NCBI GenBank assembly: GCA_035454085.1 | Contig: DAOTEJ010000002.1 | Coordinates: 1 to 64,000, forward strand | Source: DAOTEJ01 sp035454085 | Lineage (GTDB): Bacteria > Pseudomonadota > Gammaproteobacteria > Burkholderiales > Burkholderiaceae_F | DNA: 64,000 nucleotides | Direction of reading: 5' to 3' | In this document: piece by piece, positions 45,572 through 61,601 of the stretch | Layout of the letters: each line of letters starts with the position of its first letter | Numbering within the stretch: position 1 is the stretch's first letter | Made by a program: the position numbers and the translations under genes | Notes under the pieces: model-generated | Seen by the model: the letters and a program-made list of their open reading frames with translations, nothing else | Database searches by the model: none | Told to the model about the DNA's origin: nothing

Positions 45572-45943
45572 TCATCCGACCGGTGCGTCGGGCGTCTCGC
45601 CCTGCTCGCGCTCGCGGGCGCGCCGCGCGGCCTTCTCTTCGAGGCCCGAGGTGCCCGCGCGACGCTCGAGCTCGGCGAGCACCTGCTCGGGACGCAGGCC
45701 GTGCTGGGCGAGCATCACCAGGCAGTGAAACCACAGGTCCGCGCACTCGGCCACGATGCGCTCGGGCGCGCCGTCCTTGGCGGCCATCACCGTCTCGGTG
45801 GCCTCCTCGCCGATCTTCTTGAGCACGGCGTCGGGCGCGCGCGCCAGCAGGCGCGCCACGTACGAGGCCTCGGGGTCGCCGCCACGGCGGCTCTCGATCA
45901 CGTCGGCCAGCCGCGCGAGCACGCTCGCATCCTGCGGGTTCAT
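45572..45943 (-). CDS. hisE: Phosphoribosyl-ATP pyrophosphatase
   Basis: A 123-residue nucleotide pyrophosphohydrolase for the second histidine step. The MazG-like helical core ([30 protein letters not shown], spread over about 28-56) and [14 protein letters not shown] (about 65-78) carry the acidic metal ligands. The C-terminal 20 residues are charged and extra. It overlaps hisI by four bases. Confidence 0.95.
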   Translation of the reverse strand: MNPQDASVLARLADVIESRRGGDPEASYVARLLARAPDAVLKKIGEEATETVMAAKDGAPERIVAECADLWFHCLVMLAQHGLRPEQVLAELERRAGTSGLEEKAARRAREREQGETPDAPVG

Positions 45944-46325
45944 CGGTAGATCGTCTCCGGATCCTTGAGCACGGGGTCCACGGTGCGCCAGGCACCGTCC
46001 TCGAGGCGGCGGAAGAAGCAGCTCTCGCGCCCAGTGTGGCAGGCGATGCCGCCGGCCTGTTCCACGCGATACAGCACCACGTCGCCATCGCAGTCCAACC
46101 GCACCTCCAGCACGCGCTGGCGGTGGCCTGACTCCTCGCCCTTGCGCCACAGGCGTTGCCGCGAGCGCGAGAAATACACCGCCTGCCCGGTGGCCACGGT
46201 CTCGGCCAGCGCCTCGCGGCTGGCCCAGGCCACCATCAGGATGCGGCCCGAGACCGCGTCCTGGGCGATCACCGGCACCAGGCCGCGCTCGTCGAAGGCC
46301 AGCTCGGCCAGCCAGTCGGCGGCCA

Positions 46326-46326
<1 letters not shown>
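45940..46326 (-). CDS. hisI: Phosphoribosyl-AMP cyclohydrolase
   Basis: A 128-residue enzyme for the third histidine step. Conserved residues include [18 protein letters not shown] (about 51-68), [13 protein letters not shown] and the zinc-binding [11 protein letters not shown] (about 96-106). It is separate from HisE, unlike the fused form of enterobacteria. It overlaps hisF by one base and hisE by four. Confidence 0.95.
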
Positions 46327-47099
<773 letters not shown>

Positions 47100-47101
47100 G
47101 T

Positions 47102-47845
47102 TCAGCCGCCGCGACCGGCCACCAGGGCCTGTGCCGCCTGGAAGTCGAGCGTGCCTTCGTAGAGCGAGCGGCCGAGGATCGCGCCCTCCACGCCGAACTC
47201 CTCGACCTTGAGCAGGGCCTCGATGTCGGCGAGCCCCGCGATTCCGCCGCTGGCGTACACCGGCACCTTGACGGCTCGCGCCAGCTCCACCGTGGCCTCG
47301 ACGTTGACCCCGGTGAGCATGCCGTCGCGGCCGATGTCGGTGTACAGGATGGCCTCGACGCCGTAGCCCTCGAACTTGCGGCCCAGGTCCACCACGTCGT
47401 GCCCGGTGAGCTTGCTCCAGCCGTCGGTGGCGACCTTGCCGCCCTTGGCGTCGAGCGCCACGATCACGTGACCGCCGAAGGCGCTGCAGGCGTCATGCAG
47501 GAAGCCCGGATTCTTGACCGCCGCGGTGCCGATCACCACGAAGCGCACGCCGTCGTCGATATAGCGCTCGATCAGGTCCAGGTCGCGCATCCCGCCGCCG
47601 AGCTGGATCTCGATGTCCTCGCCGACCTCGGCCACCATCTTGCGGATCACGGGCTCGTTGACCGGCTTGCCCGAGCGCGCCCCGTTGAGGTCGACGATGT
47701 GCAGCCGCTGCGCGCCCTGGGCCACCCAGTGGCGCGCCATGGCCACGGGGTCGTCCGAGAAGACGGTCACGTCCGCGTCCATGTTGCCCTGGCGCAGGCG
47801 CACGCAGCGCCCATCCTTGATGTCGATGGCGGGAATGAGCAGCAT
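47102..47845 (-). CDS. hisA: ProFAR isomerase (phosphoribosylformimino-AICAR-P isomerase)
   Basis: A 247-residue (beta/alpha)8 isomerase of histidine synthesis. [18 protein letters not shown] (about 3-20) has the catalytic Asp, and [11 protein letters not shown] (about 171-181) the second acidic residue; [13 protein letters not shown] is the phosphate loop. It follows hisH by 38 bases. Confidence 0.97.
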   Translation of the reverse strand: MLLIPAIDIKDGRCVRLRQGNMDADVTVFSDDPVAMARHWVAQGAQRLHIVDLNGARSGKPVNEPVIRKMVAEVGEDIEIQLGGGMRDLDLIERYIDDGVRFVVIGTAAVKNPGFLHDACSAFGGHVIVALDAKGGKVATDGWSKLTGHDVVDLGRKFEGYGVEAILYTDIGRDGMLTGVNVEATVELARAVKVPVYASGGIAGLADIEALLKVEEFGVEGAILGRSLYEGTLDFQAAQALVAGRGG

Positions 47846-47883
47846 CTCGGTCGAGCCTGAGAGGGAGGGATGGGGCCGGGCCC

Positions 47884-48522
47884 TCAGGGGGCCCAGCGGG
47901 TGAAGTTCTCGTAGATGCGCAAGCCGCTGGCGGCGCTCTTCTCGGGGTGGAACTGCGTCGCAAAAATGTTATCCAGAGCCACCACGCAGGTAAAGGCGAG
48001 GCCGTAGTCGCTGCGCCCGGCAACCAGTCCTTCGTCGGCGGGCTCAACGTAGTAACTGTGCACGAAATAGAACCAGCTCGACTGCGGCACGCCCGCCCAG
48101 AGCGGGTGCGCGCCGGTCTGCTGCACGCGGTTCCAGCCCATGTGAGGCACCTTGAGCCGCGCGCCATCGGGGCCTTGCATCGCCGCCGGGAAGCGGCGCA
48201 CACGGCCGGCAAACACGCCCAGGCCGCGCACGTCGCCTTCTTCCGAGTGCTCGAAGAGCATCTGCTCGCCGATGCACACGGCCAGCACCGGCCGCGAGGC
48301 CAGCGCGCGGCGCACCGCGTCTTCCAGGCCCGCCTCGCGCAGCGTGCGCATGCAGTCGGGCATGGCGCCCTGGCCGGGGAAGACCACCCGGTCGGCGGCG
48401 TCGATGTCGGCCGCGCGGTCGGCGACGAGCACCCGCGTTGCCTTGGGCGCCACGCGCTCCAGCGCCTTGGCCACCGAGCGCAGGTTGCCCATGCCGTAGT
48501 CGACGACAGCAATGGTGCTCAT
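47884..48522 (-). CDS. hisH: Imidazole glycerol phosphate synthase glutaminase subunit
   Basis: A 212-residue class I amidotransferase. The nucleophile elbow is [15 protein letters not shown] (Cys at about 83; Gly-x-Cys is Ala-Val-Cys-Ile-Gly here), with His/Glu in TQFHPEKSA (about 190-198). It supplies ammonia to HisF. ATG 48522 begins the conserved [16 protein letters not shown]. Confidence 0.96.
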   Translation of the reverse strand: MSTIAVVDYGMGNLRSVAKALERVAPKATRVLVADRAADIDAADRVVFPGQGAMPDCMRTLREAGLEDAVRRALASRPVLAVCIGEQMLFEHSEEGDVRGLGVFAGRVRRFPAAMQGPDGARLKVPHMGWNRVQQTGAHPLWAGVPQSSWFYFVHSYYVEPADEGLVAGRSDYGLAFTCVVALDNIFATQFHPEKSAASGLRIYENFTRWAP

Positions 48523-48547
48523 GGTCGAGCGGGGTCGGGAAGAAGGC

Positions 48548-49141
48548 CTAGAGCGAGCCCTTGGTGGAGGGGATGCTGCCCGCGGCGCGCGCATCGGGCT
48601 CGACCGCCATGCGTAGCGCGCGCCCGAAGGCCTTGAACACCGTCTCGCACTGATGGTGCGAGTTGGCGCCGCGCAGGTTGTCGACGTGCAGCGTGACGCC
48701 CGCGTGGTTCACGAAGCCCTGGAAGAACTCGTGCGCGAGGTCCACGTCGAACTCGCCGATCATCGCCCGCGTGAACGGCACCTCCCACACCAGCCCGGGG
48801 CGGCCCGACAGGTCGATCACCACCCGCGACAGCGCCTCGTCCAGCGGCACGTAGGCGTGGCCGTAGCGGCGCACGCCGCGCTTGTCGCCCAGCGCCTGCG
48901 CGAAGGCCTGGCCCAGCGTGATGCCCACGTCCTCCACCGTGTGGTGGCCGTCGATGTGCAGGTCGCCCTGCGCCTCGACCGTGAGGTCGAGCAGACCGTG
49001 GCGCGCGATCTGCTCGAGCATGTGGTCGAAGAACCCGATCCCCGTGGCGAGCTGCGCGCGGCCGCTGCCGTCCAGGTTCAGGGCGACGCGGATGCGCGTC
49101 TCGGAGGTGGTGCGGCTCAGGTCGGCGGTGCGGGCGGTCAT
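48548..49141 (-). CDS. hisB: Imidazoleglycerol-phosphate dehydratase
   Basis: A 197-residue monofunctional dehydratase (no phosphatase domain). Two metal-binding His-rich motifs are visible: [16 protein letters not shown], then [13 protein letters not shown] (about 62-74) and, in the second half, [12 protein letters not shown] and [18 protein letters not shown]. It overlaps hisC by four bases. The histidinol-phosphate phosphatase must be elsewhere. Confidence 0.97.
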   Translation of the reverse strand: MTARTADLSRTTSETRIRVALNLDGSGRAQLATGIGFFDHMLEQIARHGLLDLTVEAQGDLHIDGHHTVEDVGITLGQAFAQALGDKRGVRRYGHAYVPLDEALSRVVIDLSGRPGLVWEVPFTRAMIGEFDVDLAHEFFQGFVNHAGVTLHVDNLRGANSHHQCETVFKAFGRALRMAVEPDARAAGSIPSTKGSL

Positions 49142-50220
49142 GGCGCTTCGAGGCTCTCGCGCAGGGCCGCGAGCAAGGCCTCGTTCTCCTCTGGGGTGCC
49201 AATCGTGGCACGCAGGCAGCCCGCCAGCAGCGGGTGCGCGCGCGCCACGTTCTTGATCAGGATACCGCGCGCCTTGAGCCCGGCGAACACCGCGTCGGGA
49301 TCGGCCACGCGCAGGAGCAGGAAATTCGCGGCGCTCGGGAAGGTCTCGACCCCGGGCAGAGCGGCGAGCGCGGCGCCGACACGGTCGCGCTCGGCGCGGA
49401 TCGCGGCCGCCTGGGCCTCGAGCACCTCGAGGTGATCGAGCAGCAAGTCGGCGGCGGCAAGCGTGAGCGAGTTCACGTTGTAGGGCGGTCGCAGCTTGTC
49501 CACCTCGCGCAACAGCGCCGCGTCGCCGCACAGGTAGCCCAGGCGCAGGCCGGCGAGGCCAAGCTTGGAAAAGGTGCGCAGCACCAGCAGGCGCGCATCA
49601 CTGCCCAGGCGCGGCAGCCAGGTGTCGCGCGCGAAGGGCAGGTAGGCCTCGTCGATCACCACCAGGCCGGGCGCGGCATCGAGCAGCGCCTCGACGTCGG
49701 CACGGTCGAAGAGCTTGCCGGTCGGGTTGTTGGGCCACGCCACGAACAGCACCGCGGGCCGGTGTTCGGCCATGGCCGCGAGCAGCGCCGCGCGGTCGAG
49801 CGAGAAGTCGGCGCGCAGCGGCACGCCCACGAAGCGGCAGCCGTCGAAGCGTGCACTCATCTCGTACATCACGAAGCCCGGGGCGGGCGCCATCACCACC
49901 GCGCCGGGCACGGCACAGGCCTGGATCAGCAGGTGGATGAGTTCGTCCGAGCCGTTGCCCAGCAGCAGCGCCTGCCCCGCCGGCAGGCCGATCGCCTGCG
50001 CCAGCCGCCGCTTGAAGGCGGCAGGCTCGGCCGGTGGGTAGCGGTTGATCGCCACCTGCGCCAGGCGCTCGCCCAGGGCCGCGGCAAGGGCGGCCGGCAG
50101 GCGGTAAGGATTTTCCATCGCGTCGAGCTTGATCAGACCCTCGGCGCAGGGCACGGCGTAGGCCGAGATCGCGCGCACCTCGGGGCGGATCAAGGTGAGC
50201 GGATCCACTCGCGCGCTCAT
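49138..50220 (-). CDS. hisC: Histidinol-phosphate aminotransferase
   Basis: A 360-residue PLP aminotransferase. [14 protein letters not shown] (about 88-101), [11 protein letters not shown] (about 160-170), [10 protein letters not shown] (about 191-200) and the Schiff-base lysine in [16 protein letters not shown] (about 220-235) are all present. It lies between hisD and hisB with four-base overlaps at both ends. Confidence 0.96.
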   Translation of the reverse strand: MSARVDPLTLIRPEVRAISAYAVPCAEGLIKLDAMENPYRLPAALAAALGERLAQVAINRYPPAEPAAFKRRLAQAIGLPAGQALLLGNGSDELIHLLIQACAVPGAVVMAPAPGFVMYEMSARFDGCRFVGVPLRADFSLDRAALLAAMAEHRPAVLFVAWPNNPTGKLFDRADVEALLDAAPGLVVIDEAYLPFARDTWLPRLGSDARLLVLRTFSKLGLAGLRLGYLCGDAALLREVDKLRPPYNVNSLTLAAADLLLDHLEVLEAQAAAIRAERDRVGAALAALPGVETFPSAANFLLLRVADPDAVFAGLKARGILIKNVARAHPLLAGCLRATIGTPEENEALLAALRESLEAP

Positions 50221-51517
50221 TCGGCGGGCCCGATTCGGTAGCGCGCCGCCGCGGCGTGCGCCGGCAGGCTCTCGCCATCGGCGAGCTCCGCGGCGATCCG
50301 CCCCAGGCTGCGCGCGCCCTCGGCCGAGACGCGGATCAGGCTGGTGCGCTTCTGGAAGTCGTAGACCCCCAGGGGCGAAGAGAAGCGCGCGGTGCGCGAG
50401 GTGGGCAGCACGTGGTTGGGCCCGGCGCAGTAGTCGCCCAGCGATTCGCTCGTGTGGCGCCCCAGGAAGATCGCGCCGGCGTGGCGAATCTTCGCGGCCC
50501 AGCGCTGCGGCTCGTCGGTCGAGATCTCGAGGTGCTCGGGCGCGATGCGGTCAGCCACCGCGCAGGCCTCCTCGAGGTCGCGGGCGAGGATCAGCGCCCC
50601 TCGTCCGGCGAGGCTCGCCTCGATGATCTCGCGCCGCGGCATGCCGGGCAGCAGGCGCGTGATCGAGGCCTGCACCCGCGCGATGAACCCCGCGTCGGGA
50701 GTGAGCAGGATCGCCTGCGCGAGCTCGTCGTGCTCGGCCTGCGAGAACAGGTCCATCGCGATCCAGTCGGGATCGGTCTTGCCGTCGCAGATCACCAGGA
50801 TCTCGCTCGGCCCGGCGATCATGTCGATGCCCACGGCGCCGAAGACGCGGCGCTTGGCAGCCGCCACGTAGGCATTGCCCGGGCCGACGATCTTGTCGAC
50901 CGCGGCGATGGTCTGCGTGCCGTAGGCCAGCGCCGCCACCGCCTGCGCCCCGCCGATCGCCCAGGCGCGCGACACCCCGGCCAGACACGCCGCGGCAAGC
51001 ACCAGCGGATTGCGCACCCCGTCGGGCGTGGGCACCACCATCTCGATGCGCTCGACCCCGGCCACGTGCGCGGGCAGCGCGTTCATCAGCACCGAGGACG
51101 GATACGCCGCCTTGCCGCCGGGCACATACAGACCCACCGAGTCGAGCGGCGTGACGCGCTGCCCCAGCTCGGTGCCGTCGTCCTCGGTGAGCGTCCAGCT
51201 CTGCGCGCGCTGATGCTCGTGGAAGGCCCCGATGCGCCGCGCGGCGGCCTCGAGCGCAGCGCGGCGCGCGGCGGGCAGCGACTCGAGCGCGGCGCGCATC
51301 TCGTCGGCGGGAATCTCGAGCGCGGCCACCGAGGGCGCGGCCATGCGGTCAAAGCGGTTCGTGTACTCGAGCAGGGCAGCGTCGCCGCGCGCGCGCACGT
51401 CATCGACGATGGCGCAGGCGCGCGCCTCGATGCCGGCGTCGATGGCGGTGTCGACCGCCACGAGATCGGCGAAGGCCGCGTCGAAACCCGGGTCGCGGGT
51501 GGAGAGCTGTCGCATCT

Positions 51518-51521
<4 letters not shown>
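50217..51521 (-). CDS. hisD: Histidinol dehydrogenase
   Basis: A 434-residue zinc enzyme that oxidises histidinol to histidine in two NAD steps. Signatures are [18 protein letters not shown] (about 129-146), [17 protein letters not shown] (about 211-227), [12 protein letters not shown] and [13 protein letters not shown] (about 264-276) with zinc ligands. Start ATG 51521 or ATG 51515. It overlaps hisG by four bases. Confidence 0.97.
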
Positions 51522-55344
<3,823 letters not shown>

Positions 55345-55405
55345 GAGGGGTGGGCGCGTCGGGAACGCGCGCCCCGCATTGTAAGGAGGCCGTTCCCGCG
55401 GACGT

Positions 55406-55702
55406 TCAGGGCTGGGGATGTCCCGCGGGCAGATGCCCTGCGGGCTCGAGGCCGAGCAGCGCCGCCGCGCCGTAGAGGTCGGCCAGTTCGGCCACCGCGG
55501 GCGGCAGGTTCAGAAGGCGCAGCGTGCGGCCGGCCGCTTCGGCGCTGCGCTGCCAGTCGAGCAGCAGCGCCACGGCGCTCGAATCGGCGCGGCGCACGGC
55601 GCCGAAGTCGAACTCGCAGTCGCCGGCCGCCAGCGCGGCGGCGCCGGCGGCGGCGAGCGCCGGGGCGTTGGCCAGGGTGACGGCTGCGGCCTCGATGCGC
55701 AT
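55406..55702 (-). CDS. mlaB: STAS-domain protein MlaB
   Basis: A 98-residue STAS protein, the small cytoplasmic subunit that binds MlaF. It has the pattern DSSAVALLLDWQRSAEAAGRTLRLLNLPP (spread over about 40-68) with the conserved Ser/Thr region. It is one base downstream of mlaC on the same strand. Small STAS proteins diverge quickly, so the call rests on position and fold pattern. Confidence 0.88.
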   Translation of the reverse strand: MRIEAAAVTLANAPALAAAGAAALAAGDCEFDFGAVRRADSSAVALLLDWQRSAEAAGRTLRLLNLPPAVAELADLYGAAALLGLEPAGHLPAGHPQP

Positions 55703-55703
55703 C

Positions 55704-56345
55704 TCAGCCCTTGGCGGCCGCGGTTTCGAGTGCGCGGTTGCGGTCGGCGAGCTGCTTGATCAGCCCATCGACCCCACCGGCGTTGATCGCCTGGGCGAAC
55801 TGGGCACGGTAGTTCTCGACCAGCCACACGCCGGCGACGTTCACGTCGTAGATCTTCCAGCCAGCGTCGGTCTTGGCGAGGCGGTAGTCGAGCTGGATGG
55901 GCTCGCCGCGCGAGGCCACGAGCTCGGTGCGGACCACGGCCTCGTCCGCCGACGGCTGGGCGCGCACGGGCTTGACCTCGATCTTGTGGTCGCGCACCTG
56001 CGAGACCGCACCCGAGTAGGTACGCATCAGCAGCTGGCGAAACTCGACGGTGAGCGCGGCGCGCTGCTCGGGCGTGGCGTTGCGCCAGCCGCGACCCACC
56101 GCCAGCTGGGTCATGCGGTTGAAGTCCGTGTAGGGCAGGACCTTCTCGTCGACCAGCTTCTGGATGCGGGCGAGGTCGCCCGACGCAAGCTGCTTGTCGG
56201 AACGGATGGCATCGAGCACCGAGGTCGAGACCTCGCGCACCACGGCCTCGGGCGCCGCGGCGCCGGACTGCGCGGCGGCAGGAAGCGCCATCAGGCTGGC
56301 GCCCACGAGGGCAAGGAGTCGGAACAGTCGCGGGATGAGCTTCAT
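55704..56345 (-). CDS. mlaC: Periplasmic lipid-binding protein MlaC
   Basis: A 213-residue protein with a signal peptide (cleavage near AAAQS at about 26). The MlaC/Ttg2D domain includes KLVDEKVLPYTDFNRMTQLAVG (about residues 63-84), TVEFRQLLMRTYSGAV and VNVAGVWLVENYRAQF (about 169-184). It shuttles phospholipids between the outer-membrane MlaA complex and MlaFEDB. It is 49 bases downstream of mlaA. Confidence 0.95.
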   Translation of the reverse strand: MKLIPRLFRLLALVGASLMALPAAAQSGAAAPEAVVREVSTSVLDAIRSDKQLASGDLARIQKLVDEKVLPYTDFNRMTQLAVGRGWRNATPEQRAALTVEFRQLLMRTYSGAVSQVRDHKIEVKPVRAQPSADEAVVRTELVASRGEPIQLDYRLAKTDAGWKIYDVNVAGVWLVENYRAQFAQAINAGGVDGLIKQLADRNRALETAAAKG

Positions 56346-56394
56346 GGCAGGTCCGTGGGGGAGGCGGGGCACACAGGCGTGCGCCACCCGCATT

Positions 56395-57216
56395 TCAACG
56401 CGTCGGCGCCGTCCTGGGAGGATCGGAAGAACCCTCGCCCGCCGGCGGCTCGGGCGCCATGTCGGGGTCGAGCTCCATGGGCGGGAAGCCGTCGTACACC
56501 AGGTTGCGGCGCCGCTGCAGGTAGGCGTCGCGCACCGCGAGGTAGCGGTCGAGCGCGGTATCGAGCAGGGCGTCGGCCGGCAGCAGGTTGGCCCGCTGAT
56601 TGAACACCCGGGCGGCGAACAGCGAGTACTCGATCGAGGGCACGCCGATGTAGAAGTTGGGGTCGAGCACCGTCTCGACGCCCAGGCCCGTGGTGTCCCG
56701 CACGCTGGACGGCCCGAGCAGGGGCAGCACGAGGTAGGGCCCGTCGCCAAAGCCCCACACGCCCAGGGTCTGGCCGAAATCCTCGGGATGGCGTGGCACG
56801 CCCGTATCGCCCACCACGTCGAAGCAGCCCGCCAGACCGAAGGTCGAGTTCATGATCAGCCGCACGGCCGATTGGGCGGCCTCGCTGGGCTTGCCCTGGA
56901 GCAGGTTGTTCACCGCGTTCGAGGGTTCGCGCAGGTTGGAGAACGCATTGTTCACGCATTCGCGCACGGGGTCGGGAACGTAGTCCACGTAGGCCTGCGC
57001 CAGCGGCCGGATGGCGGCGCGGTCGATCGCCTGGTTGAACTCGAATACCTGGCGGTTGGCACGCTCCAGCGGATCGCGCGGATCCTGGCCCGCCGTGGCG
57101 GGCACGGTGGCGCAGCCCGCCAGGGCGCCGCCGGCCATGAGCAAGGCGGCAAGCAAGCGCCAGCCGCGGGCGGCAGGCGCACGGTCGGGACGGCTCGGGA
57201 GGGGGCGCGAGTTCAT
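56395..57216 (-). CDS. mlaA: Outer-membrane lipoprotein MlaA (VacJ)
   Basis: A 273-residue lipoprotein with lipobox LAGCA (Cys about 35). DPRDPLERANRQVFEFNQAID (about 45-65), FGQTLGVWGFGDGPYLVLPLLGPSS (about 145-169) and RDTTGLGVETVLDP are the family's signatures. It removes phospholipids from the outer leaflet of the outer membrane. The C-terminal 30 residues are Pro-rich. It is 28 bases from mlaD. Confidence 0.95.
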   Translation of the reverse strand: MNSRPLPSRPDRAPAARGWRLLAALLMAGGALAGCATVPATAGQDPRDPLERANRQVFEFNQAIDRAAIRPLAQAYVDYVPDPVRECVNNAFSNLREPSNAVNNLLQGKPSEAAQSAVRLIMNSTFGLAGCFDVVGDTGVPRHPEDFGQTLGVWGFGDGPYLVLPLLGPSSVRDTTGLGVETVLDPNFYIGVPSIEYSLFAARVFNQRANLLPADALLDTALDRYLAVRDAYLQRRRNLVYDGFPPMELDPDMAPEPPAGEGSSDPPRTAPTR

Positions 57217-57244
57217 GGGGCAAGTCTAGCGGTGCCGCCGCCCC

Positions 57245-57727
57245 CTATTTGCCCGCAGCGGGTGTGGCCTCCGCCGCCTTGTTGAACAGGAACTGGCTGA
57301 TCAGGCTTTCGAGCACCACCGCCGACTGGGTCATGCGGATCGTGTCGCCGGCCTTGAGGTTCTTGTCGTCGCCACCGGCCTCCAGCCCGACGTACTGCTC
57401 GCCCAGCAGCCCCGAGGTCAGGATCTTGGCCGAGGTGTCGAGCGGGAACTGGTAGCGCGTGTCGAGATCGAGCGCGACCTGCGCCTGAAAGCTCTGGTTG
57501 TCGAAGCCGATCGAGGTCACCCGGCCGACCACCACGCCGGCGCTCTTGACCGGTGCGCGCGGCTTGAGGCCGCCCACGTTGTCGAACTTCGCCAGCACCG
57601 TGTAGCTCGGCCCGGTCGAGAAGCTCGCCAGGTTCGCCGCCTTGAGCGCGAGGAACAGCAGCGCCAGCCCCCCGGCCAGCACGAAGATCCCCACCCACAG
57701 TTCCACTGCCTTGCGTCCCATAGTCAT
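57245..57727 (-). CDS. mlaD: MCE-domain protein MlaD
   Basis: A 160-residue protein with an N-terminal membrane helix (about 8-27) and an MCE domain (YTVLAKFDNVGGLKPRAPVKSAGVVVGRV, spread over about 42-70; LLGEQYVGLEAGGD, about 108-121). It forms the hexameric periplasmic ring over MlaFE. Start at ATG 57727 or 57721. A palindromic repeat lies upstream of it, between mlaE and mlaD. Confidence 0.95.
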   Translation of the reverse strand: MTMGRKAVELWVGIFVLAGGLALLFLALKAANLASFSTGPSYTVLAKFDNVGGLKPRAPVKSAGVVVGRVTSIGFDNQSFQAQVALDLDTRYQFPLDTSAKILTSGLLGEQYVGLEAGGDDKNLKAGDTIRMTQSAVVLESLISQFLFNKAAEATPAAGK

Positions 57728-57796
57728 CTCGCTCTCGGTTGTACCGTCCTGCCCTGCACGACCCGCAACACCCCGAAGCCCAGGGCCGCCGCAAAA

Positions 57797-57864
57797 CCGG
57801 CTCTGCCCGGCCGCCGGCGGCGCCCCCGTGAGGGGAAGGCGCCACAGGCGCTCAGTGGGTGAGT
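57797..57864. repeat. Intergenic palindromic repeat, copy B
   Basis: Related to 19175-19241 in the same orientation: CCGGCT...GGCCGCCGGCGGCGCCCCC, then GGGGAAGGCGCC, ACAGGCGCT and GTGGGT. It fills most of the 144-base gap between mlaE and mlaD on the minus strand. The two copies differ at several positions but keep the nested inverted repeats, as expected for a mobile or REP-like intergenic element. Confidence 0.6.
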
Positions 57865-57871
57865 CTTCAAT

Positions 57872-58660
57872 TCACGGCGTTGAAAACATCAGCGCCGTCA
57901 GCACGAAATCCAGTCCCAGCACGAGCAGCGAAGAAATCACCACCGTGCGCGTCGTACCGTGGGCCACGCCCTCGGGCGTGGGGCGCGCCTCCCAGCCCTG
58001 GTAGAGCGCCACCGCGGTCACCGCAACCGCGAACACCACGCTCTTGATGACGCCGTTGCCCACGTCCTTCCATACGTCCACGCCCGACTGCATCTGCGAC
58101 CAGAAGCTGCCGGCATCGACGCCGATCATCAGCACCCCCACCACGTAACCGCCCACCACGCCCACCGCAGAGAACATCGCCGCCAGCAGGGGCAGCGAGA
58201 TCACGCCGCCCAGGAAGCGCGGCGCGAGCACGCGGCGTACCGGGTCGACGCCCATCATGTCCATCGCGGCGAGTTGCTCGCCCGCCTTCATGAGGCCGAT
58301 CTCGGCGGTCAGCGAGGTTCCGGCGCGCCCCGCGAACAACAGCGCCGCCACCACCGGCCCGAGTTCGCGCACCAGCGACAGGGCGACCAACACACCGAGC
58401 GCCTCTTCCGAGCCATAGCGCGACAGGGTGTAGTAGCCCTGCAGGCCCAGCACGAAACCCACGAACAGGCCCGACACCACGATGATCAGGGTCGAGTAGT
58501 TGCCGATGAAGTGCACCTGGGCGATGACCAGCCAGGGACGCCGCAGGGCGGACGGCAGCGCGCGCAGCAAGGCGAGGCAAAACAGCGCCGCGTGCCCCAT
58601 CGCGCGCAGCCAGTCGAGCGAGCGGGCCCCCAGCCAGCGCAGGCGGTCGACCAGGCTCAC
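57872..58660 (-). CDS. mlaE: ABC transporter permease MlaE
   Basis: A 262-residue membrane permease of the lipid transporter with five to six hydrophobic helices. EIGLMKAGEQLAAMDMMGVDPVRR (about 120-143) and LVRELGPVVAALLFAGRAGTS (about 96-116) are typical MlaE segments. It overlaps mlaF by four bases. It should carry lipid together with MlaD. Confidence 0.96.
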   Translation of the reverse strand: MSLVDRLRWLGARSLDWLRAMGHAALFCLALLRALPSALRRPWLVIAQVHFIGNYSTLIIVVSGLFVGFVLGLQGYYTLSRYGSEEALGVLVALSLVRELGPVVAALLFAGRAGTSLTAEIGLMKAGEQLAAMDMMGVDPVRRVLAPRFLGGVISLPLLAAMFSAVGVVGGYVVGVLMIGVDAGSFWSQMQSGVDVWKDVGNGVIKSVVFAVAVTAVALYQGWEARPTPEGVAHGTTRTVVISSLLVLGLDFVLTALMFSTP

Positions 58661-59466
58661 GCGCGCAGCCCCAGGTCCTGCGCCAGGGAGCGCGCCGGAT
58701 AGTGGAAGGCCACGGGGCCGTCGGCCGCGCCGTCGATGAACTGGCGCACGAAGGGGTCGGTGGACGCGCGCAGCTGCGCCGGCGTGCCCTGGGCGGCCAC
58801 CCGGCCGCTGGAGATCACGTAGACGTAGTCGGCGATCAGGAAGGTCTCGACCACATCGTGGGTGACGACGATCGAGGTGGCGTGCAGTGCGTCGTTGAGG
58901 CGGCGGATGAGGTTGGCGGTCACGCCCAGCGAGATCGGGTCGAGCCCGGCGAAGGGCTCGTCGTAGAGGATGAGCTCGGGGTCGAGCGCGATGGCGCGCG
59001 CCAGTGCCACGCGCCGCGCCATGCCGCCCGAGATCTCGGCCGGCTTGAGCCCCGCCGCTCCGCGCAGACCCACCGCGTTGAGCTTGAGCAGCACGAGGTC
59101 GCGCAGCATGGGCTCGGGCAGGCGCGCGTGCTCGCGCAGCGGGAAGGCCACGTTCTCGAACACCGTGAGGTCGGTGAACAGCGCACCAAACTGGAACAGC
59201 ATGCCGATGCGACGGCGCTGGACGAACAGGCGCTCCCGATCGCGCGGGTCGAGCACCTCGCCGTCGAGCACGATGCGCCCCGCCTGCGGCGTGAGCAGCC
59301 CGCCGATGAGCTTGAGCAGGGTGGTCTTGCCCATGCCCGAGCCGCCCATGATCGCCACCACGCGGCCTCGGTCGAAGCGCAGCGACACCTCGTGCAGGAT
59401 GCTGCGGCGTTCGTAACCGAAGCTCAGGCGTTCGACGGCGAGGAAGGGTTGTTCAGCGGCACTCAT
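58657..59466 (-). CDS. mlaF: ABC transporter ATP-binding protein MlaF
   Basis: A 269-residue ATPase with Walker A GGSGMGKTT (about 41-49), signature EISGGMARRVALARAI (about 145-160), Walker B LILYDEPFAGLDPIS (about 166-180) and the switch His in VTHDV. It powers MlaE. ATG 59466 is used; the in-frame TTG at 59484 has no support. First gene of mlaFEDACB. Confidence 0.95.
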   Translation of the reverse strand: MSAAEQPFLAVERLSFGYERRSILHEVSLRFDRGRVVAIMGGSGMGKTTLLKLIGGLLTPQAGRIVLDGEVLDPRDRERLFVQRRRIGMLFQFGALFTDLTVFENVAFPLREHARLPEPMLRDLVLLKLNAVGLRGAAGLKPAEISGGMARRVALARAIALDPELILYDEPFAGLDPISLGVTANLIRRLNDALHATSIVVTHDVVETFLIADYVYVISSGRVAAQGTPAQLRASTDPFVRQFIDGAADGPVAFHYPARSLAQDLGLRA

Positions 59467-59577
59467 GCAGGGGACGCAAAGCAAGCGCGGCGCCGATGCG
59501 CCGCGCGTGAACCGGGGGCGGATTCTCGCATAGGCCCCCTCGCGCGGATCAGTGGCGAGGCGGCCCGCGCCGCGGGC

Positions 59578-60060
59578 TCAGGATGGCGGTACCGGGCGCG
59601 TCGGCCTCGCGCGCCGCGCCAGCCCCAGGGCGATCAGGGCCTCGTCGCCCTCGGGCACCGGCTCGAAGGCGCCGGCGACCTCGGGCGGTATGGGAATCGC
59701 TCGGCCGCTCGCGAGATCGACGTAGACCCACTGGGTCTGGCCCCGCGCCAGCAACTTGCCGTCGCGGCCGCGCAGCACCGCGTAACGGCGCCGCGACTGG
59801 CTGCCTGCGAGCGCCTCGACCCAGGTGTGGAGCACCAGCGCCTCGCCCTCGCGCGCAGGGCGCAGGTACTCGAGCTGATGCGAGCCGGCCACCCAGGCCT
59901 GGCCCTGGGCGAGGTAGCGCTCGGTGGGCCAACCCTGCGCCGCCGTGTGTTCGAGCGCCGCCTCTTCCATCCAGCGCAGGTACTCGCGGTTGTTGACGTG
60001 GCCGAGCGCGTCGATCGACTCGATGCCCACGACGATGTGCTTGGCGTGGATGCGTGGCAT
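59578..60060 (-). CDS. Acyl-CoA thioesterase (hotdog fold, YbgC/4HBT type)
   Basis: A 160-residue hotdog thioesterase. DALGHVNNREYLRWMEEAA (about 17-35) has the 4HBT signature (Asp/His/Asn), and LEYLRPAREGEALVLHTWVEAL is the central strand-helix. The natural acyl-CoA is unknown. It is 35 bases after gltD on the same strand. Confidence 0.88.
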   Translation of the reverse strand: MPRIHAKHIVVGIESIDALGHVNNREYLRWMEEAALEHTAAQGWPTERYLAQGQAWVAGSHQLEYLRPAREGEALVLHTWVEALAGSQSRRRYAVLRGRDGKLLARGQTQWVYVDLASGRAIPIPPEVAGAFEPVPEGDEALIALGLARRARPTRPVPPS

Positions 60061-60095
60061 GGGCGGCAAACGCAGCTCGCGCCGACTCGCGCAAC

Positions 60096-61592
<1,497 letters not shown>

Positions 61593-61601
61593 GGTGCGTC
61601 C